From NCBI GenBank assembly GCA_900540185.1, contig UQFH01000008.1:32584-96583 (forward strand): 64,000 nucleotides of DNA. Reading direction: 5' to 3'. Numbering within the stretch: the stretch's first letter is position 1; each line of letters begins with the position of its first letter. The notes beneath the pieces are model-generated. The model saw nothing but the letters and a program-made list of their open reading frames with translations, had not been told where the DNA came from and did no database searches. The DNA comes from an uncultured Eubacteriales bacterium (GTDB lineage Bacteria > Bacillota > Clostridia > Tissierellales > Peptoniphilaceae). The position numbers and the translations under genes are program-made. Positions 46,229 through 55,873 of the stretch are shown here, one piece after another.

Positions 46229-47377
46229 ATGGTTGACGAGCTTAATTTGCAAAAAGCTATGTCCGATGCTTTAGAATTTTTAATTTCAGGTGGAATTAAA
46301 ACGGGTTATGTTACCTATAAGGATATTTTGGACAGTCTTTCTAAATTTCAGCTTGAGGTTGAAAAGATAGAACAAATTTATGATAAAATTGAAGAACTTA
46401 ATATTGAAATCACTGACAGAGAGTCCGTTCTTCCGAAGGATGAGGAAATTATTGAAGTAGAAGAAATAGATGATGATGACGATTTGTCGGATGATAAAGA
46501 TGACGATGATGACGATGATAAGATGGAAATAAAAGTGCCTAAGGGGATCAAAGTTGACGATCCTGTTAGAATGTACTTAAAAGAAATTGGCAATATTCCA
46601 CTTTTAACACAAGAGGAAGAAATCGAAATAGCAAAGAGGATAGAAGCAGGCTCAGAGGAAGCAAAGGCTGAACTTGCGGAGGCCAACCTTCGTCTTGTTG
46701 TCAGTATTGCAAAGAGATATATGGGAAGAGGTATGCCGTTTTTGGATTTGATTCAAGAGGGAAATCTCGGTTTAATGAAAGCGGTTGAAAAATTTGAATA
46801 CAAAAAAGGATTTAAATTTTCAACTTATGCGACATGGTGGATAAGGCAAGCCATAACAAGGGCAATTGCAGATCAAGCAAGGACTATAAGAATTCCGGTT
46901 CATATGGTTGAAACTATTAACAAGTTATTAAGAGTTCAAAGACAACTATTGCAGGAACTGGGAAGAGAGCCGACGCCGGAAGAAATGGCGGTTGAACTTG
47001 AAATGGATGTTGAAAGGGTGAGAGAAATTCAAAAGATTTCTCAAGAGCCTGTAAGTTTGGAAACGCCTATAGGCGAAGAAGAGGACAGCCACTTGGGAGA
47101 TTTTATCCCGGATGACGACATTCCAAGCCCACAGGATGCAGCGACTACAACTATGCTAAGAGATCAATTGTTTCAAACACTCGATTTGTTGTCCGAACGT
47201 GAGGAAAAAGTTATCAGGTTAAGATTTGGTCTTGATGACGGAAAAGTCAGGACTTTGGAAGAAGTTGGAAAAGTTTTTGATGTTACGAGAGAAAGAATAA
47301 GACAAATTGAAGCAAAAGCTCTAAGAAAGCTTCGCCATCCGAAAAGATCCGACAAGCTGAAGGACTTTCTTGATTAA
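46229..47377 (+). CDS. rpoD: Primary sigma factor
   Basis: A 382-residue sigma-70 (SigA). Region 1.1 is at 1-70, then an extreme acidic run (70-98, with five and seven consecutive Asp), region 1.2 [20 protein letters not shown], regions 2.1-2.4 ending [19 protein letters not shown], region 3, and region 4.2 [20 protein letters not shown]. It lacks the long insert of Gram-negative RpoD. It directs transcription from the TTGACA/TATAAT-type promoters seen in this window. Its stop overlaps trmK by one base. Confidence 0.97.
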   Translation: MVDELNLQKAMSDALEFLISGGIKTGYVTYKDILDSLSKFQLEVEKIEQIYDKIEELNIEITDRESVLPKDEEIIEVEEIDDDDDLSDDKDDDDDDDKMEIKVPKGIKVDDPVRMYLKEIGNIPLLTQEEEIEIAKRIEAGSEEAKAELAEANLRLVVSIAKRYMGRGMPFLDLIQEGNLGLMKAVEKFEYKKGFKFSTYATWWIRQAITRAIADQARTIRIPVHMVETINKLLRVQRQLLQELGREPTPEEMAVELEMDVERVREIQKISQEPVSLETPIGEEEDSHLGDFIPDDDIPSPQDAATTTMLRDQLFQTLDLLSEREEKVIRLRFGLDDGKVRTLEEVGKVFDVTRERIRQIEAKALRKLRHPKRSDKLKDFLD

Positions 47378-48066
47378 TGGATAGACTTGAGACAATTGTT
47401 CATTTGGCAAGAAATTCAGAATCAGTAGCGGACATTGGCTGTGACCATGGTCAAGTTGGTGTGGAACTTTTAAAATCGACATGTGTAAAGCATATTATAT
47501 CCACTGATATTTCTGAAAAATGTTTGAAAAAAAGTGAGTTTTTATTTACGAGCGCCGGATTTAAATCCAAATATGACGGGAGAGTCGGTGACGGACTTAA
47601 AACTCTGGAAAATGGAGAAGTCGACACGATTATTATTGCCGGGATGGGCGGCGATTTAATTAAGGAAATTGTGACCTATGATAGGGCTAAGACTTTATCT
47701 TTTAAGAATTTTATAATACAGCCTATGACAAATCCGGATGTAGTTAGAAAAACTTTTTATGAACTCGGATTTGGCATAGAAAAGGATTTAATAATAATCG
47801 AAGGAAATAAATATTATTTTTTGATGAAATTTAGCAGTTCAAATGATAGGAAACTTGAAGAAGATTGGTTTTATACAAGTTCGCTTTTAAGAGATTCCAT
47901 TGAAACATATAAAGAGTATTTGAAATTTAATTTGAACAAAAATAACGCAATCATAGCTGAAATAAAACAAAACTCTAGTGAAAAATCTGATTCGAGAGTG
48001 GATGAACTTATACAAAACAATGAAAAACTTCTTGACATATTGGAGGAAAATATTGAAAATAAGTGA
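47377..48066 (+). CDS. trmK: tRNA (adenine22-N1)-methyltransferase
   Basis: A 229-residue TrmK, making m1A22 in tRNA. The SAM site is VADIGCDHGQVGVELL with STDISEKCL; IIIAGMGGDLIKEI and IIQPMTNPDVVRK are the other family blocks. It follows rpoD with a TAATG overlap and precedes the Nif3-like gene, the same order as Bacillus sigA-yqfN-yqfO. Confidence 0.93.
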   Translation: MDRLETIVHLARNSESVADIGCDHGQVGVELLKSTCVKHIISTDISEKCLKKSEFLFTSAGFKSKYDGRVGDGLKTLENGEVDTIIIAGMGGDLIKEIVTYDRAKTLSFKNFIIQPMTNPDVVRKTFYELGFGIEKDLIIIEGNKYYFLMKFSSSNDRKLEEDWFYTSSLLRDSIETYKEYLKFNLNKNNAIIAEIKQNSSEKSDSRVDELIQNNEKLLDILEENIENK

Positions 48067-48844
48067 TTTGATGAAAAAACTCGAACAATTTTATCCCATA
48101 AGCACTCAGATGTCGTGGGACAACAGTGGACTGCAAATCGGAGATTTAAATTCGGAAGTAAAAAAAGTGCATATATGTTTGGATATTGAGGAATTTCAAA
48201 TTGATAAAGCCATTGAAAATGGATGTGACACAATCATTACACACCATCCGGTTTTTATGGGTGGAATTAAATCGATAGAAAAGAGTAACTTTTTTTACAA
48301 AATTATAAAAAAGGCACTTGATTCAAACATTACAATTCTTTCTTATCACACTCCTTTCGATGTTTCAGAATCGGGAATGAAGAATTTTTTCATGAGTGAA
48401 TATGCCGTGGGTAAAATAAAAAATTTGGCAGTGGAAGAAGGTCAAAACTTCGGAATAGTTTTCGATGTTAAAGATATAAAAGTAAAAGAAATAATCGAAA
48501 TTTTATCGAAGAATTTTTCAAAATATGGATACGACAAACCGAAGGAATATATGACTCTTTATGGCGAAGAGGAAGACAATATTAAAAGAATCGGATATCT
48601 TGGCGGAAGCGGTGCAAGTTTTATAGACGATGCAATTTTAAATGGCGTAGATTTATATTTAACAGGAGATATCAAATATCACGATGCACAACACGCCTAT
48701 AGAAACGGTTTAAGTATATTGGATTTAACTCACGGTATGAGTGAAATTCATTTTGTAGACATTATGGCAAATGTAATAAGCAATATGGGTCTACAAGTTT
48801 CGAAGGATTATTTTACATTTGACAAACTAAATATTGATTTATAA
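48053..48844 (+). CDS. Nif3-like dinuclear metal centre protein (YqfO family)
   Basis: A 263-residue NIF3-family protein without the Bacillus-type PII-like insert. Motifs: MSWDNSGLQIGDLNSEVKK, CDTIITHHPVFMGG (His pair), ILSYHTPFDVSESG, YLGGSGASFIDDA, LYLTGDIKYHDAQHA and a late DLTHGMSEI. A TTG start at 48053 is chosen: GGAGG lies 6 bases upstream and it gives the family N terminus (M)KISDLMKKLEQF. It overlaps trmK by 14 bases. Function unknown (GTP cyclohydrolase I type 2 is a common but weak annotation). Confidence 0.86.
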   Translation: MKISDLMKKLEQFYPISTQMSWDNSGLQIGDLNSEVKKVHICLDIEEFQIDKAIENGCDTIITHHPVFMGGIKSIEKSNFFYKIIKKALDSNITILSYHTPFDVSESGMKNFFMSEYAVGKIKNLAVEEGQNFGIVFDVKDIKVKEIIEILSKNFSKYGYDKPKEYMTLYGEEEDNIKRIGYLGGSGASFIDDAILNGVDLYLTGDIKYHDAQHAYRNGLSILDLTHGMSEIHFVDIMANVISNMGLQVSKDYFTFDKLNIDL

Positions 48845-48853
48845 ATTAAAAGC

Positions 48854-48862
48854 TGTTATAAT
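48854..48862 (+). promoter_or_regulatory. Extended -10 promoter of rnpB
   Basis: TGTTATAAT, ending 6 bases before the 5' strand of helix P1 of the RNase P RNA. Confidence 0.7.
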
Positions 48863-48868
48863 TAGGAT

Positions 48869-49190
48869 GTAAATCAGACAGTCGCATTTTTAATGAGGAA
48901 AGTCCGTGCTCCATAGAGCAGAATGCTGGATAACATCCAGTGGAGGCGACTCTAAGGCTAGTGCAACAGAAAGAAACCGCCATTTATGGTAAGGGTGGAA
49001 AGGCGAGGTAAGAGCTCACCAGTGCTTAGGAGACTAAGTAGCTATGTAAACCCCATTCGGAGCAAGACCAAAGTGAGGAAAAGGGATGCTGCTCGTGTCC
49101 TCTCAAGAAGGTAGGTCGCTAGATATTCTTGGCAACAGGAATACAAGACAGATGACTGTTTAATACAGAACACGGCTTATAGATTTACTA
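48869..49190 (+). ncRNA. rnpB: RNase P RNA
   Basis: The catalytic RNA of RNase P, which trims tRNA 5' ends. Landmarks: P1 strands GTAAATC (48869-48875) and GATTTAC (49182-49188); AGACAGTCGC; the P4-containing GAGGAAAGTCCGTGCTCC; AGTGCAACAGAAAG with AAACCGCC; and the 3' ACAGAACACGGCTTATAG that pairs back into P2/P4. About 322 bases. The P3 arm between GTCGC and GAGGAAAG is only about 9 bases, much shorter than in E. coli. The ends are placed from P1 and the promoter, so they may be off by a few bases. The protein subunit rnpA is not in this window. Confidence 0.93.
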
Positions 49191-49192
49191 AG

Positions 49193-49217
49193 AACCACCG
49201 AAAGGTGGTTTTTATTT
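49193..49217 (+). terminator. Terminator of rnpB
   Basis: ACCACC-GAAA-GGTGGT hairpin (a GNRA loop) followed by TTTATTTT, directly after helix P1. Confidence 0.88.
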
Positions 49218-49257
49218 TGCAATAAATAAAATAAAAGCACGAAAACAAGTAAAAGAC

Positions 49258-49287
49258 TTGAAGTTTTGGGCATAAAAAGTGTATAAT
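49258..49287 (+). promoter_or_regulatory. Promoter of ktrBA
   Basis: TTGAAG (49258-49263), 18-base spacer, TATAAT (49282-49287). The ktrB ATG is at 49311 after AAGGAG. Confidence 0.65.
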
Positions 49288-49310
49288 AATACTATATGTA
49301 AGGAGTTAAA

Positions 49311-50648
49311 ATGAAATTCAAAATAAAAAAATTGCTAAGCAGTCCGCCAAAAACTTTGGCGCTTGGATTTTTAACGTTAATATTAATTGGTACAATACTT
49401 CTTTCATTACCGATATCTTTGAGAGAAGATTCGCCGAATGTTGTTTTGGATGCTTTTTTCACAAGTACATCGTCAGTTTGCGTAACAGGACTTATTGTAC
49501 AAAATACGGCATCGCATTGGACCCCGTTTGGTAAAGCTGTAATACTCATGCTTATACAAGTCGGGGGTATAGGATTTATGACAGTTGCAACTTCTTTTTT
49601 CATCTTTTCCGGTAAAAGAGTTTCTTTAAGAGAAAGGCTTATAATAAAAGAACAGTTCAACTCAAATCAACGAAGCGGGATAGTTAGACTTTCAAACAGA
49701 GTTATAAAGTATACAGTAATTATAGAAGTTGCGGGAGCACTTTTACTTGCAACATATTTTGTTCCGAAGTTTGGACTTAGAAATGGAATAATATATTCTA
49801 TTTTTCATTCCGTATCTGCGTTTTGCAATGCCGGGTTCGATATTTTAGGAAATTCATTGATTGGATACAACGAAGTGCCAATAGTTATTTACACATTGTC
49901 ATTTCTTGTAATTCTCGGTGGATTAGGCTTTTCGGTTTTAAGAGATGTCTACGAAATAAGAAGTTTTAAAAAGTTTTCGCTTCATACAAAACTCGTTTTG
50001 CAATCCACAGGCATTTTGCTGTTTATTGGCTTTGTGTTATTCATATTACTTGAATTCAACAACGGAGCGACTATAAAAAACATGAGTTGGTTCGGAAAGA
50101 TTAATGCATCATGGTTTCAGGCTGTTGTTCCAAGAACCGCAGGTTTTCAATCAGTGAATTACTCGCTTGTAAAAGATTCCACTCTTTTAGTGACGACGAT
50201 TCTGATGTTTATCGGAGCTAGCCCGGGAGGAACCGGCGGCGGCGTAAAGACAACGACAATAGCAGTCATCGTGGCTGCGGTTATAAGTGTTGTCAAAGGT
50301 AGCGACGACACGGAAATGTTTAACAGACGAGTAGATAATAAGATTATAAAAAAAGCGCTTGCTATTTTTACAGTAGCACTTCTTTTAGTTTTGATTGCAT
50401 CGTTTACAATAACTGTTTTGCAACCGAATATAAGATTTATTGATGTGCTGTTTGAAGTTACAAGCGCATTTGGAACGGTTGGCTTGGGAGTCGGCGTTTC
50501 AGACCATTTGCATGTTGTGGGCAAATTGATTATATGTTTTATGATGTATGTTGGTAGATTAGGACCGCTTACACTTTTATATACTATAAATATTAAACAA
50601 AAACATAGGTCAATAAGACTTGCTCAAGATGATGTAATTGTAGGTTAG
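49311..50648 (+). CDS. ktrB: Potassium uptake protein, KtrB/TrkH family
   Basis: A 445-residue membrane channel subunit with the four-repeat M1-P-M2 plan of the Trk/Ktr/HKT family. Selectivity-filter regions are visible: SSVCVTGLIVQNT, SAFCNAGFDILGN, RTAGFQSVNY and SAFGTVGLGVG; GGTGGGVKTTTIA is the flexible gate loop of repeat three (M2C2). It imports K+ (Na+-dependent in many species) and is gated by the RCK protein coded next (8-base gap). N-terminal basic residues KFKIKKLLSSPPK match KtrB. Confidence 0.93.
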   Translation: MKFKIKKLLSSPPKTLALGFLTLILIGTILLSLPISLREDSPNVVLDAFFTSTSSVCVTGLIVQNTASHWTPFGKAVILMLIQVGGIGFMTVATSFFIFSGKRVSLRERLIIKEQFNSNQRSGIVRLSNRVIKYTVIIEVAGALLLATYFVPKFGLRNGIIYSIFHSVSAFCNAGFDILGNSLIGYNEVPIVIYTLSFLVILGGLGFSVLRDVYEIRSFKKFSLHTKLVLQSTGILLFIGFVLFILLEFNNGATIKNMSWFGKINASWFQAVVPRTAGFQSVNYSLVKDSTLLVTTILMFIGASPGGTGGGVKTTTIAVIVAAVISVVKGSDDTEMFNRRVDNKIIKKALAIFTVALLLVLIASFTITVLQPNIRFIDVLFEVTSAFGTVGLGVGVSDHLHVVGKLIICFMMYVGRLGPLTLLYTINIKQKHRSIRLAQDDVIVG

Positions 50649-50656
50649 GAGGGTTT

Positions 50657-51298
50657 ATGAGCTCATTTTGTGTTATAGGATTAGGTAGATTTGGTTTAAA
50701 TGTTTCAAGAGAACTTATTCAAATGGGACATGAGGTAATGGTTATAGATAAAAGTAAGCAGGCCCTTTTACAGATTAGCGACATTGCGACATATGCAATT
50801 GAAGCAGATGTTCTTACGGAAGGTTCACTCAATGAAGTTGGAATCGGAAATTTTGACTGTGTTATTATTGCTACAGCTGTTGAACCTCAAGCGGCAATTA
50901 TGTCTACAATGATTGCTAAGGAAGCAGGAGTGCCGCTTGTTATAGCAAAGGCTTCGAGTGATCTTCACGCAAGGGTTTTAAAAAGAGTTGGTGCGGATAG
51001 GATTATTTTCCCTGAAAAGGAAACTGCGATAAGACTTGCCCATCTTTTGGATAACAGAGGCATAGTCGACTTTATACCTCTCGGCAATGATATTACCATA
51101 GTTGAAATGGTGCCACTTTCTGCATGGGTAGACAAAAAACTTAAAGAATTGGATTTAAGACAAAAATATCACATTTCAATTGTGGCGATAAAAAAGGGAA
51201 GCGAAGTAAATGCTGTTCCGCATGCGGACAGTAAAATTTCGGCAGGCGATACGCTGATTGTAATCGGGAAATCGTCTGATATAGAAAATATAAAATGA
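50657..51298 (+). CDS. ktrA: Potassium uptake regulator, KtrA/TrkA RCK protein
   Basis: A 213-residue cytoplasmic RCK subunit. The Rossmann fold starts FCVIGLGRFGLNVSRELIQM with acidic VIDKSK after strand two; the C-terminal TrkA_C domain covers about 135-213 (LRQKYHISIVAIKKG, AGDTLIVIGKSSDI). It binds ATP/ADP to gate KtrB; TrkA_C domains in Firmicutes often bind c-di-AMP. GGAGGG precedes the ATG. The end overlaps the methyltransferase gene by 4 bases. Confidence 0.93.
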   Translation: MSSFCVIGLGRFGLNVSRELIQMGHEVMVIDKSKQALLQISDIATYAIEADVLTEGSLNEVGIGNFDCVIIATAVEPQAAIMSTMIAKEAGVPLVIAKASSDLHARVLKRVGADRIIFPEKETAIRLAHLLDNRGIVDFIPLGNDITIVEMVPLSAWVDKKLKELDLRQKYHISIVAIKKGSEVNAVPHADSKISAGDTLIVIGKSSDIENIK

Positions 51299-52032
51299 TT
51301 ACATCAAAGCAAAACAAACAATTAAAAGAACTTAATAAAATCATAGAACAAAAATATTCAGACGAATCGTTATATGCGCTTGAAGGATTTACAATTTTCG
51401 AAGAAGCAATTCGAGAAAAAGTTGAAATCATAGATGTTTTTTTGGCAGAGAGCGCGGAAGCTGAATTTAAAGATAAATATGATTACAGATATACAGTTGT
51501 AAAAGATGATGTCTTGCGTTCGTTTTCAAAGACAAGGACAGGTAAGGATATTATATTTGTTGCAAAGAAACCGAAAGCTTTAAATATTGACGATATTGAC
51601 GATAATTTGGTATTGTTGCTTGATTTTTTGCAAGATCCCGGAAATATGGGAACAATAATTCGCACGGCAGATGCGTTTGGAATAAAGAATATTCTTACAA
51701 TAAACAACTGTGTAAATGTTTACAACGAGAAAGTTTTAAGGTCCACGATGGGCTCTATATTTAGAGTAAATGTGAGTTCGATCGATATTGAGGATTTAAG
51801 AAGTTTATTAAAAAAAGGGTACAAGCTGATTTCCACATCACCTAAGGGTGAAAAGATTGAAAGGTGTAAGTTTAAAACAATTTTAGCACTTGGGAATGAA
51901 GCGAATGGAGTTAGTGAAGAAGTTTTTAGAGAAAGTTTTAAAAGAGTTAAAATTCCGATGAAAGGAAAGACAGAAAGTTTAAATGTTGCAATTGCAGCCG
52001 GAATTTCAATTTATATAATGACGGAGGAATAG
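51295..52032 (+). CDS. TrmH/SpoU-family RNA 2'-O-methyltransferase
   Basis: A 245-residue SPOUT methyltransferase. The N-terminal substrate domain reads SKQNKQLKELNKIIEQKYSD; the knot motifs are LLDFLQDPGNMGTIIRTADA, RSTMGSIFRV, ALGNEANGVSEEV and ESLNVAIAAGISIYIM. It resembles the Bacillus YsgA group that precedes pheS, which probably modifies rRNA or tRNA; the target base is not shown by the sequence. It stands 2 bases before pheS, the usual order. Confidence 0.9.
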   Translation: MITSKQNKQLKELNKIIEQKYSDESLYALEGFTIFEEAIREKVEIIDVFLAESAEAEFKDKYDYRYTVVKDDVLRSFSKTRTGKDIIFVAKKPKALNIDDIDDNLVLLLDFLQDPGNMGTIIRTADAFGIKNILTINNCVNVYNEKVLRSTMGSIFRVNVSSIDIEDLRSLLKKGYKLISTSPKGEKIERCKFKTILALGNEANGVSEEVFRESFKRVKIPMKGKTESLNVAIAAGISIYIMTEE

Positions 52033-52034
52033 AA

Positions 52035-53057
52035 ATGTTAGAAGAATTAGAAAAGTTAAAGTCTGATCTTTCAAAAGAAATTGATATGGTTTCAAGTCTT
52101 GAGGTTTTGGAAGAACTAAGGGTTAAGTATCTGGGAAAAAAAGGATATCTTACAGCTATACTTAAAAATATGGGAAGCCTCAGTGCTGAAGAACGTCCTA
52201 AGATGGGAAAACTTGCAAATGAAATTAGAGATAATTTGAATGAGACGATTAATTCATTCGGAGAAAAACTAAAACAAGAAGCAATCGAAAAAAAGGTTAA
52301 AAGCGAGTATTTGGATATTACAGTTCCTATGAAAGATGTTGAAGTCGGACATCTTCATCCATTAAAAGAAACTATAAATCAGCTTGAAGATCTTTTCTTA
52401 TCAATGGGATTTAAGGTTTTGGATGGACCGGAAATTGAAACTGTAGAAAACAATTTTAATTTGTTAAATACTCCGGCTGATCACCCTTCGAGAGATATGA
52501 CGGACACATTCTATTTTGACCCGGAACATCTTTTGAGATCACAAACTTCTCCTGTTCAAATAAGAGCGATGAAAAAATACGGAGCGCCGATAAAGATGAT
52601 TTCTGCAGGAAGAACTTTTAGAAATGACGAAGTTGACGATACACATAGCCCGATGTTCCACCAAATTGAAGGACTTGTAGTTGACAAAGATATAAGTATT
52701 GCAAATTTAAAAAGCACAATAGATACTGTTTTAATTGCACTTTTCGGAGAAAAGCTTGACACCAGATACAGACCTCACTATTTCCCATTTACTGAACCAA
52801 GTTTGGAAGTTGACGTTACATGTACAAAATGCCACGGAGTAGGCTGTGAAGCTTGTAACCACACAGGTTGGAGTATGGAACTTTTGGGGTGCGGAATGGT
52901 ACATCCGAATGTTTTAAGAAATTGCGGAATAGACCCTGAAGTTTATCAAGGTTTTGCTTTCGGAATGGGAATAGATAGACTTACCATGGTAAAACATGGG
53001 GTAAATAATCTGCGCTTACTTTTTGACAATGACAAAAAGTTTTTGGAACAATTCTAG
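52035..53057 (+). CDS. pheS: Phenylalanyl-tRNA synthetase, alpha chain
   Basis: A 340-residue PheS, class II catalytic subunit. The N-terminal coiled coil (1-85) holds EELRVKYLGKKGYLTAIL; the core has VGHLHPLKETINQLEDLF, FNLLNTPADHPSRDMTDTF, LLRSQTSPVQIRAM, GRTFRNDEVDDTHSPMFHQ (motif 2) and GFAFGMGIDRLTM (motif 3). It charges tRNA-Phe with PheT. No T-box is visible because the upstream methyltransferase gene abuts it. Confidence 0.97.
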   Translation: MLEELEKLKSDLSKEIDMVSSLEVLEELRVKYLGKKGYLTAILKNMGSLSAEERPKMGKLANEIRDNLNETINSFGEKLKQEAIEKKVKSEYLDITVPMKDVEVGHLHPLKETINQLEDLFLSMGFKVLDGPEIETVENNFNLLNTPADHPSRDMTDTFYFDPEHLLRSQTSPVQIRAMKKYGAPIKMISAGRTFRNDEVDDTHSPMFHQIEGLVVDKDISIANLKSTIDTVLIALFGEKLDTRYRPHYFPFTEPSLEVDVTCTKCHGVGCEACNHTGWSMELLGCGMVHPNVLRNCGIDPEVYQGFAFGMGIDRLTMVKHGVNNLRLLFDNDKKFLEQF

Positions 53058-53066
53058 GAGGAAGTT

Positions 53067-55409
53067 ATGTTACTATCGTTAAATTGGCTAAAAGATTATA
53101 TAAAAGTAGATGAAAATCCCACAAAAATTGCAGCAATGCTTTCTGAAACCGGAACTCACGCGGAAAGTGTAATTGAGTTTAAAGGTCGCGTCACAGGAGT
53201 TAAGACTGCAAAAATATTGAAAATCAATAAGCATGAAAATGCAGACAAACTTGTGATATGTGATGTTGACTTCGGAGATAAGAAAGATATTATAGTTACA
53301 GCTGCCAAGAATATGAAGGAAGGCGACATTGTTGGAGTTGCAACTCCGGGCTCTGTTTTAGCTGACGGAACAAAAATTGAACCTCACGATTTTAGGGGCG
53401 TTATTAGTAACGGTATGTTTGTTTCGTACGAAGAAATCGGATTTCCAAAGGATTTCATCTCAAAAGAAGATCAACAAGGCATTTTGATTTTACCGGAGGA
53501 TACAAAACTTGGAATCGATTTGACCGAAGCGATAAATCTTGACGGTATAATTGAATTTGAAATAACTCCGAACAGACCGGACTGTTTGAGCGTTTTTGGA
53601 CTTGCACTTGAAGGGGCAGCTACATTTGATTCTGATTATAAAGAAATGGAACTTTTCAAAGGGGATTTACCTAAATCAGAAATCGACGCATCAGTTGAAA
53701 CTGACAAAGTCGGCGCATATGAATTGGCTGTTGTTAAAAATGTTGAAATTAAGGAAAGTCCTGTTTGGATGAGAACAAGACTTATGGAATCCGGCATAAG
53801 ACCTATTAATAATATCATTGATATTACTAACTATCTTATGCTTGAAACCGGGATTCCTATGCATGCATTCGATTTAGACAAGCTAAATGAAAAAAATATA
53901 AAAGTTAGAGAAGCAAAAGACGGCGAAAGTATAGTTCTTTTGGATGGAAAAGAAGTAAAGACTGAAGAAGGCGATATCGTTATTACATCCAAAGATGAGC
54001 CTGTTGCTTTAGCCGGAATTATGGGGCTTGATAATTCGAAGGTTACGTCTGAAACAAAAAATATAGTTTTGGAAGGGGCAAACTTTGACCATGTTCAAAT
54101 AAGAAAAACCGGCAAACGCCTTGATATAAATAGCGAAGCAAGGACAAGATTCCAAAAGAAACTCGATCCGACAATGGCAAGAACTGCGATTTTGAGGGCA
54201 TTATATCTTTTAAAAACTTTAGGCTTTGAAGAATTTGAATTTTCAGAAGTTGTTAAAGGTAAAAGTGAAGAAAAGATTATAAAGACAAGACCTGCAAGGG
54301 TTAACAGTCTCATTGGAAAAGAAATAGATGTTGACTTTGCAATAAGAAAATTGAATTTATTGAAAGTTAACTCAAAATTCGAGGACGGACTTATTGTTTC
54401 TGAAATTCCGGGTTTTAGACCGGACTTAAATATAGAAGCCGACATAATCGAAGAAATTGGAAGGCTTTACTGTTATAAAAATGTAGAATCTGTTCCGATA
54501 AAAACAGAACTGACTGTTGGATATGAATCGGAATTAAAGTCATTTACAAACAAAATAAGAAAACAATTGAAATACAGTTCATATTTTGAAACGTTGACTT
54601 ATTCATTCATTGGACCAAAGCTCTTATCTAAAATCGACTACAAGGACGAAGACTCCTTTATAAAGATTTTAAATCCGCTAGGGGAAGAATTCTCGGTTAT
54701 GAGACCGACAATGAATGCTCATTTCCTAGAAGTGGCTGAAAAGAATTTCAAGAGGTCAAACGGAGCTTTAAAGATTTTTGAAGTTGGTCATGTCTTCAAA
54801 AAAGGTGAAAACAGGGAATATGATCAGTTGACGAACTTGAACATCTTGCATATGGGATTTGGAGATTTCTACGATTTAAGAAATACAGTTGTCCAAGTTT
54901 TACATCTTTGTGGAATTTCAGATTATAAATTTGTAAGAAGCACTAATGAATTCTACCATCCGGGAAGAAGTGCGGAAGTATTTATTGGAGAAGAGTCGAT
55001 TGGTGATTTTGGACAAGTACATCCAAATATTTCTGCAAACTTTGACCTCAAAGAGGTATACATGGCAGAACTGTCTGTGGATAAATTACTCAAATATGTA
55101 AAGAAATCATTTATTTACGCTCCTAAGAGCAAATTCCAAGAAGTAAGAAAAGAAATTTCTTTTGTTGTTGAAGACAAAGTATTGTATGGAGACATAGAGG
55201 AAACGATTTTAAATTTGAATTCCCCTATTTTAAGAAGTGTTTATTACTACGACGTATATAAAGATGAACTCTTGAGAAACAAAAAATCGATAACCATTGG
55301 ACTTGTAATAGGCGCTGAAGACAGAACTCTAAAAGACAATGAAATAAAATCTTTGATGGAAGACGCCATAGAAGCTGTTAAAAAAGAATTTGGAGCCGAA
55401 TTAAGGTAA
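53067..55409 (+). CDS. pheT: Phenylalanyl-tRNA synthetase, beta chain
   Basis: A 780-residue PheT. The order is N-terminal LSLNWLKDYIKVDENPTK, EMAP-like tRNA-binding domain (about 40-150), the B3/B4 editing domain (NNIIDITNYLMLETGIPMH region), B5 domain, the inactive synthetase-like core (SYFETLTYSFIGP) and the C-terminal anticodon-binding domain (KFQEVRKEISFVVED). AGGAGG precedes the ATG. It binds tRNA-Phe and edits mischarged Tyr. zapA follows 9 bases later. Confidence 0.96.
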   Translation: MLLSLNWLKDYIKVDENPTKIAAMLSETGTHAESVIEFKGRVTGVKTAKILKINKHENADKLVICDVDFGDKKDIIVTAAKNMKEGDIVGVATPGSVLADGTKIEPHDFRGVISNGMFVSYEEIGFPKDFISKEDQQGILILPEDTKLGIDLTEAINLDGIIEFEITPNRPDCLSVFGLALEGAATFDSDYKEMELFKGDLPKSEIDASVETDKVGAYELAVVKNVEIKESPVWMRTRLMESGIRPINNIIDITNYLMLETGIPMHAFDLDKLNEKNIKVREAKDGESIVLLDGKEVKTEEGDIVITSKDEPVALAGIMGLDNSKVTSETKNIVLEGANFDHVQIRKTGKRLDINSEARTRFQKKLDPTMARTAILRALYLLKTLGFEEFEFSEVVKGKSEEKIIKTRPARVNSLIGKEIDVDFAIRKLNLLKVNSKFEDGLIVSEIPGFRPDLNIEADIIEEIGRLYCYKNVESVPIKTELTVGYESELKSFTNKIRKQLKYSSYFETLTYSFIGPKLLSKIDYKDEDSFIKILNPLGEEFSVMRPTMNAHFLEVAEKNFKRSNGALKIFEVGHVFKKGENREYDQLTNLNILHMGFGDFYDLRNTVVQVLHLCGISDYKFVRSTNEFYHPGRSAEVFIGEESIGDFGQVHPNISANFDLKEVYMAELSVDKLLKYVKKSFIYAPKSKFQEVRKEISFVVEDKVLYGDIEETILNLNSPILRSVYYYDVYKDELLRNKKSITIGLVIGAEDRTLKDNEIKSLMEDAIEAVKKEFGAELR

Positions 55410-55418
55410 GGTGATAGT

Positions 55419-55856
55419 TTGAAAAAGACGAAGGTTGAAATCTATGGGAGAAAGTACACTGTAAATAGTGATTATGACGAGAGATATATCGACCATTTAT
55501 GCGGTTATGTAAACGGCAAGATTAGAGAATTGGTTTTAAAAAATCAACGACTGGACTATGCCGATGCATGTGCGCTTTGTCTTATGAATGTTGCGGATGA
55601 TTTTGTATCTGAGCAGAAGGCAAAGTCGCAGGCGCTTACTGAAAATGAACAGCTTTCAAAAAATTATAAGGAACTGCACGAAAGGCTAAAGAAAGCTGAA
55701 CTTGCGGTCAATGAACTCTCAAAGAAAAATAATAAACTTGAGGATGAAGTAAGGCGAAAAGATAATGAAATCGTAAAGCTGAAACTTTCGCTCGAAAAGA
55801 CTTATGACGGGAATTCTAATGAAACTCCGGAAGGAGACAAAGTAGATACAAAGTAA
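55419..55856 (+). CDS. zapA: Cell division protein ZapA-like
   Basis: A 145-residue ZapA-family protein: KVEIYGRKYTVNSDYDERYI followed by a long C-terminal coiled coil (about 60-130, KKAELAVNELSKKNNKLEDE). ZapA bundles FtsZ. It starts with TTG at 55419 with AAGGTGA upstream; no ATG fits the conserved N terminus. The position after pheT matches Bacillus pheT-zapA-mutSB. The coil is longer than in Bacillus ZapA (85 residues). Confidence 0.87.
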   Translation: MKKTKVEIYGRKYTVNSDYDERYIDHLCGYVNGKIRELVLKNQRLDYADACALCLMNVADDFVSEQKAKSQALTENEQLSKNYKELHERLKKAELAVNELSKKNNKLEDEVRRKDNEIVKLKLSLEKTYDGNSNETPEGDKVDTK

Positions 55857-55873
55857 AAGAAAGATGATGGATA

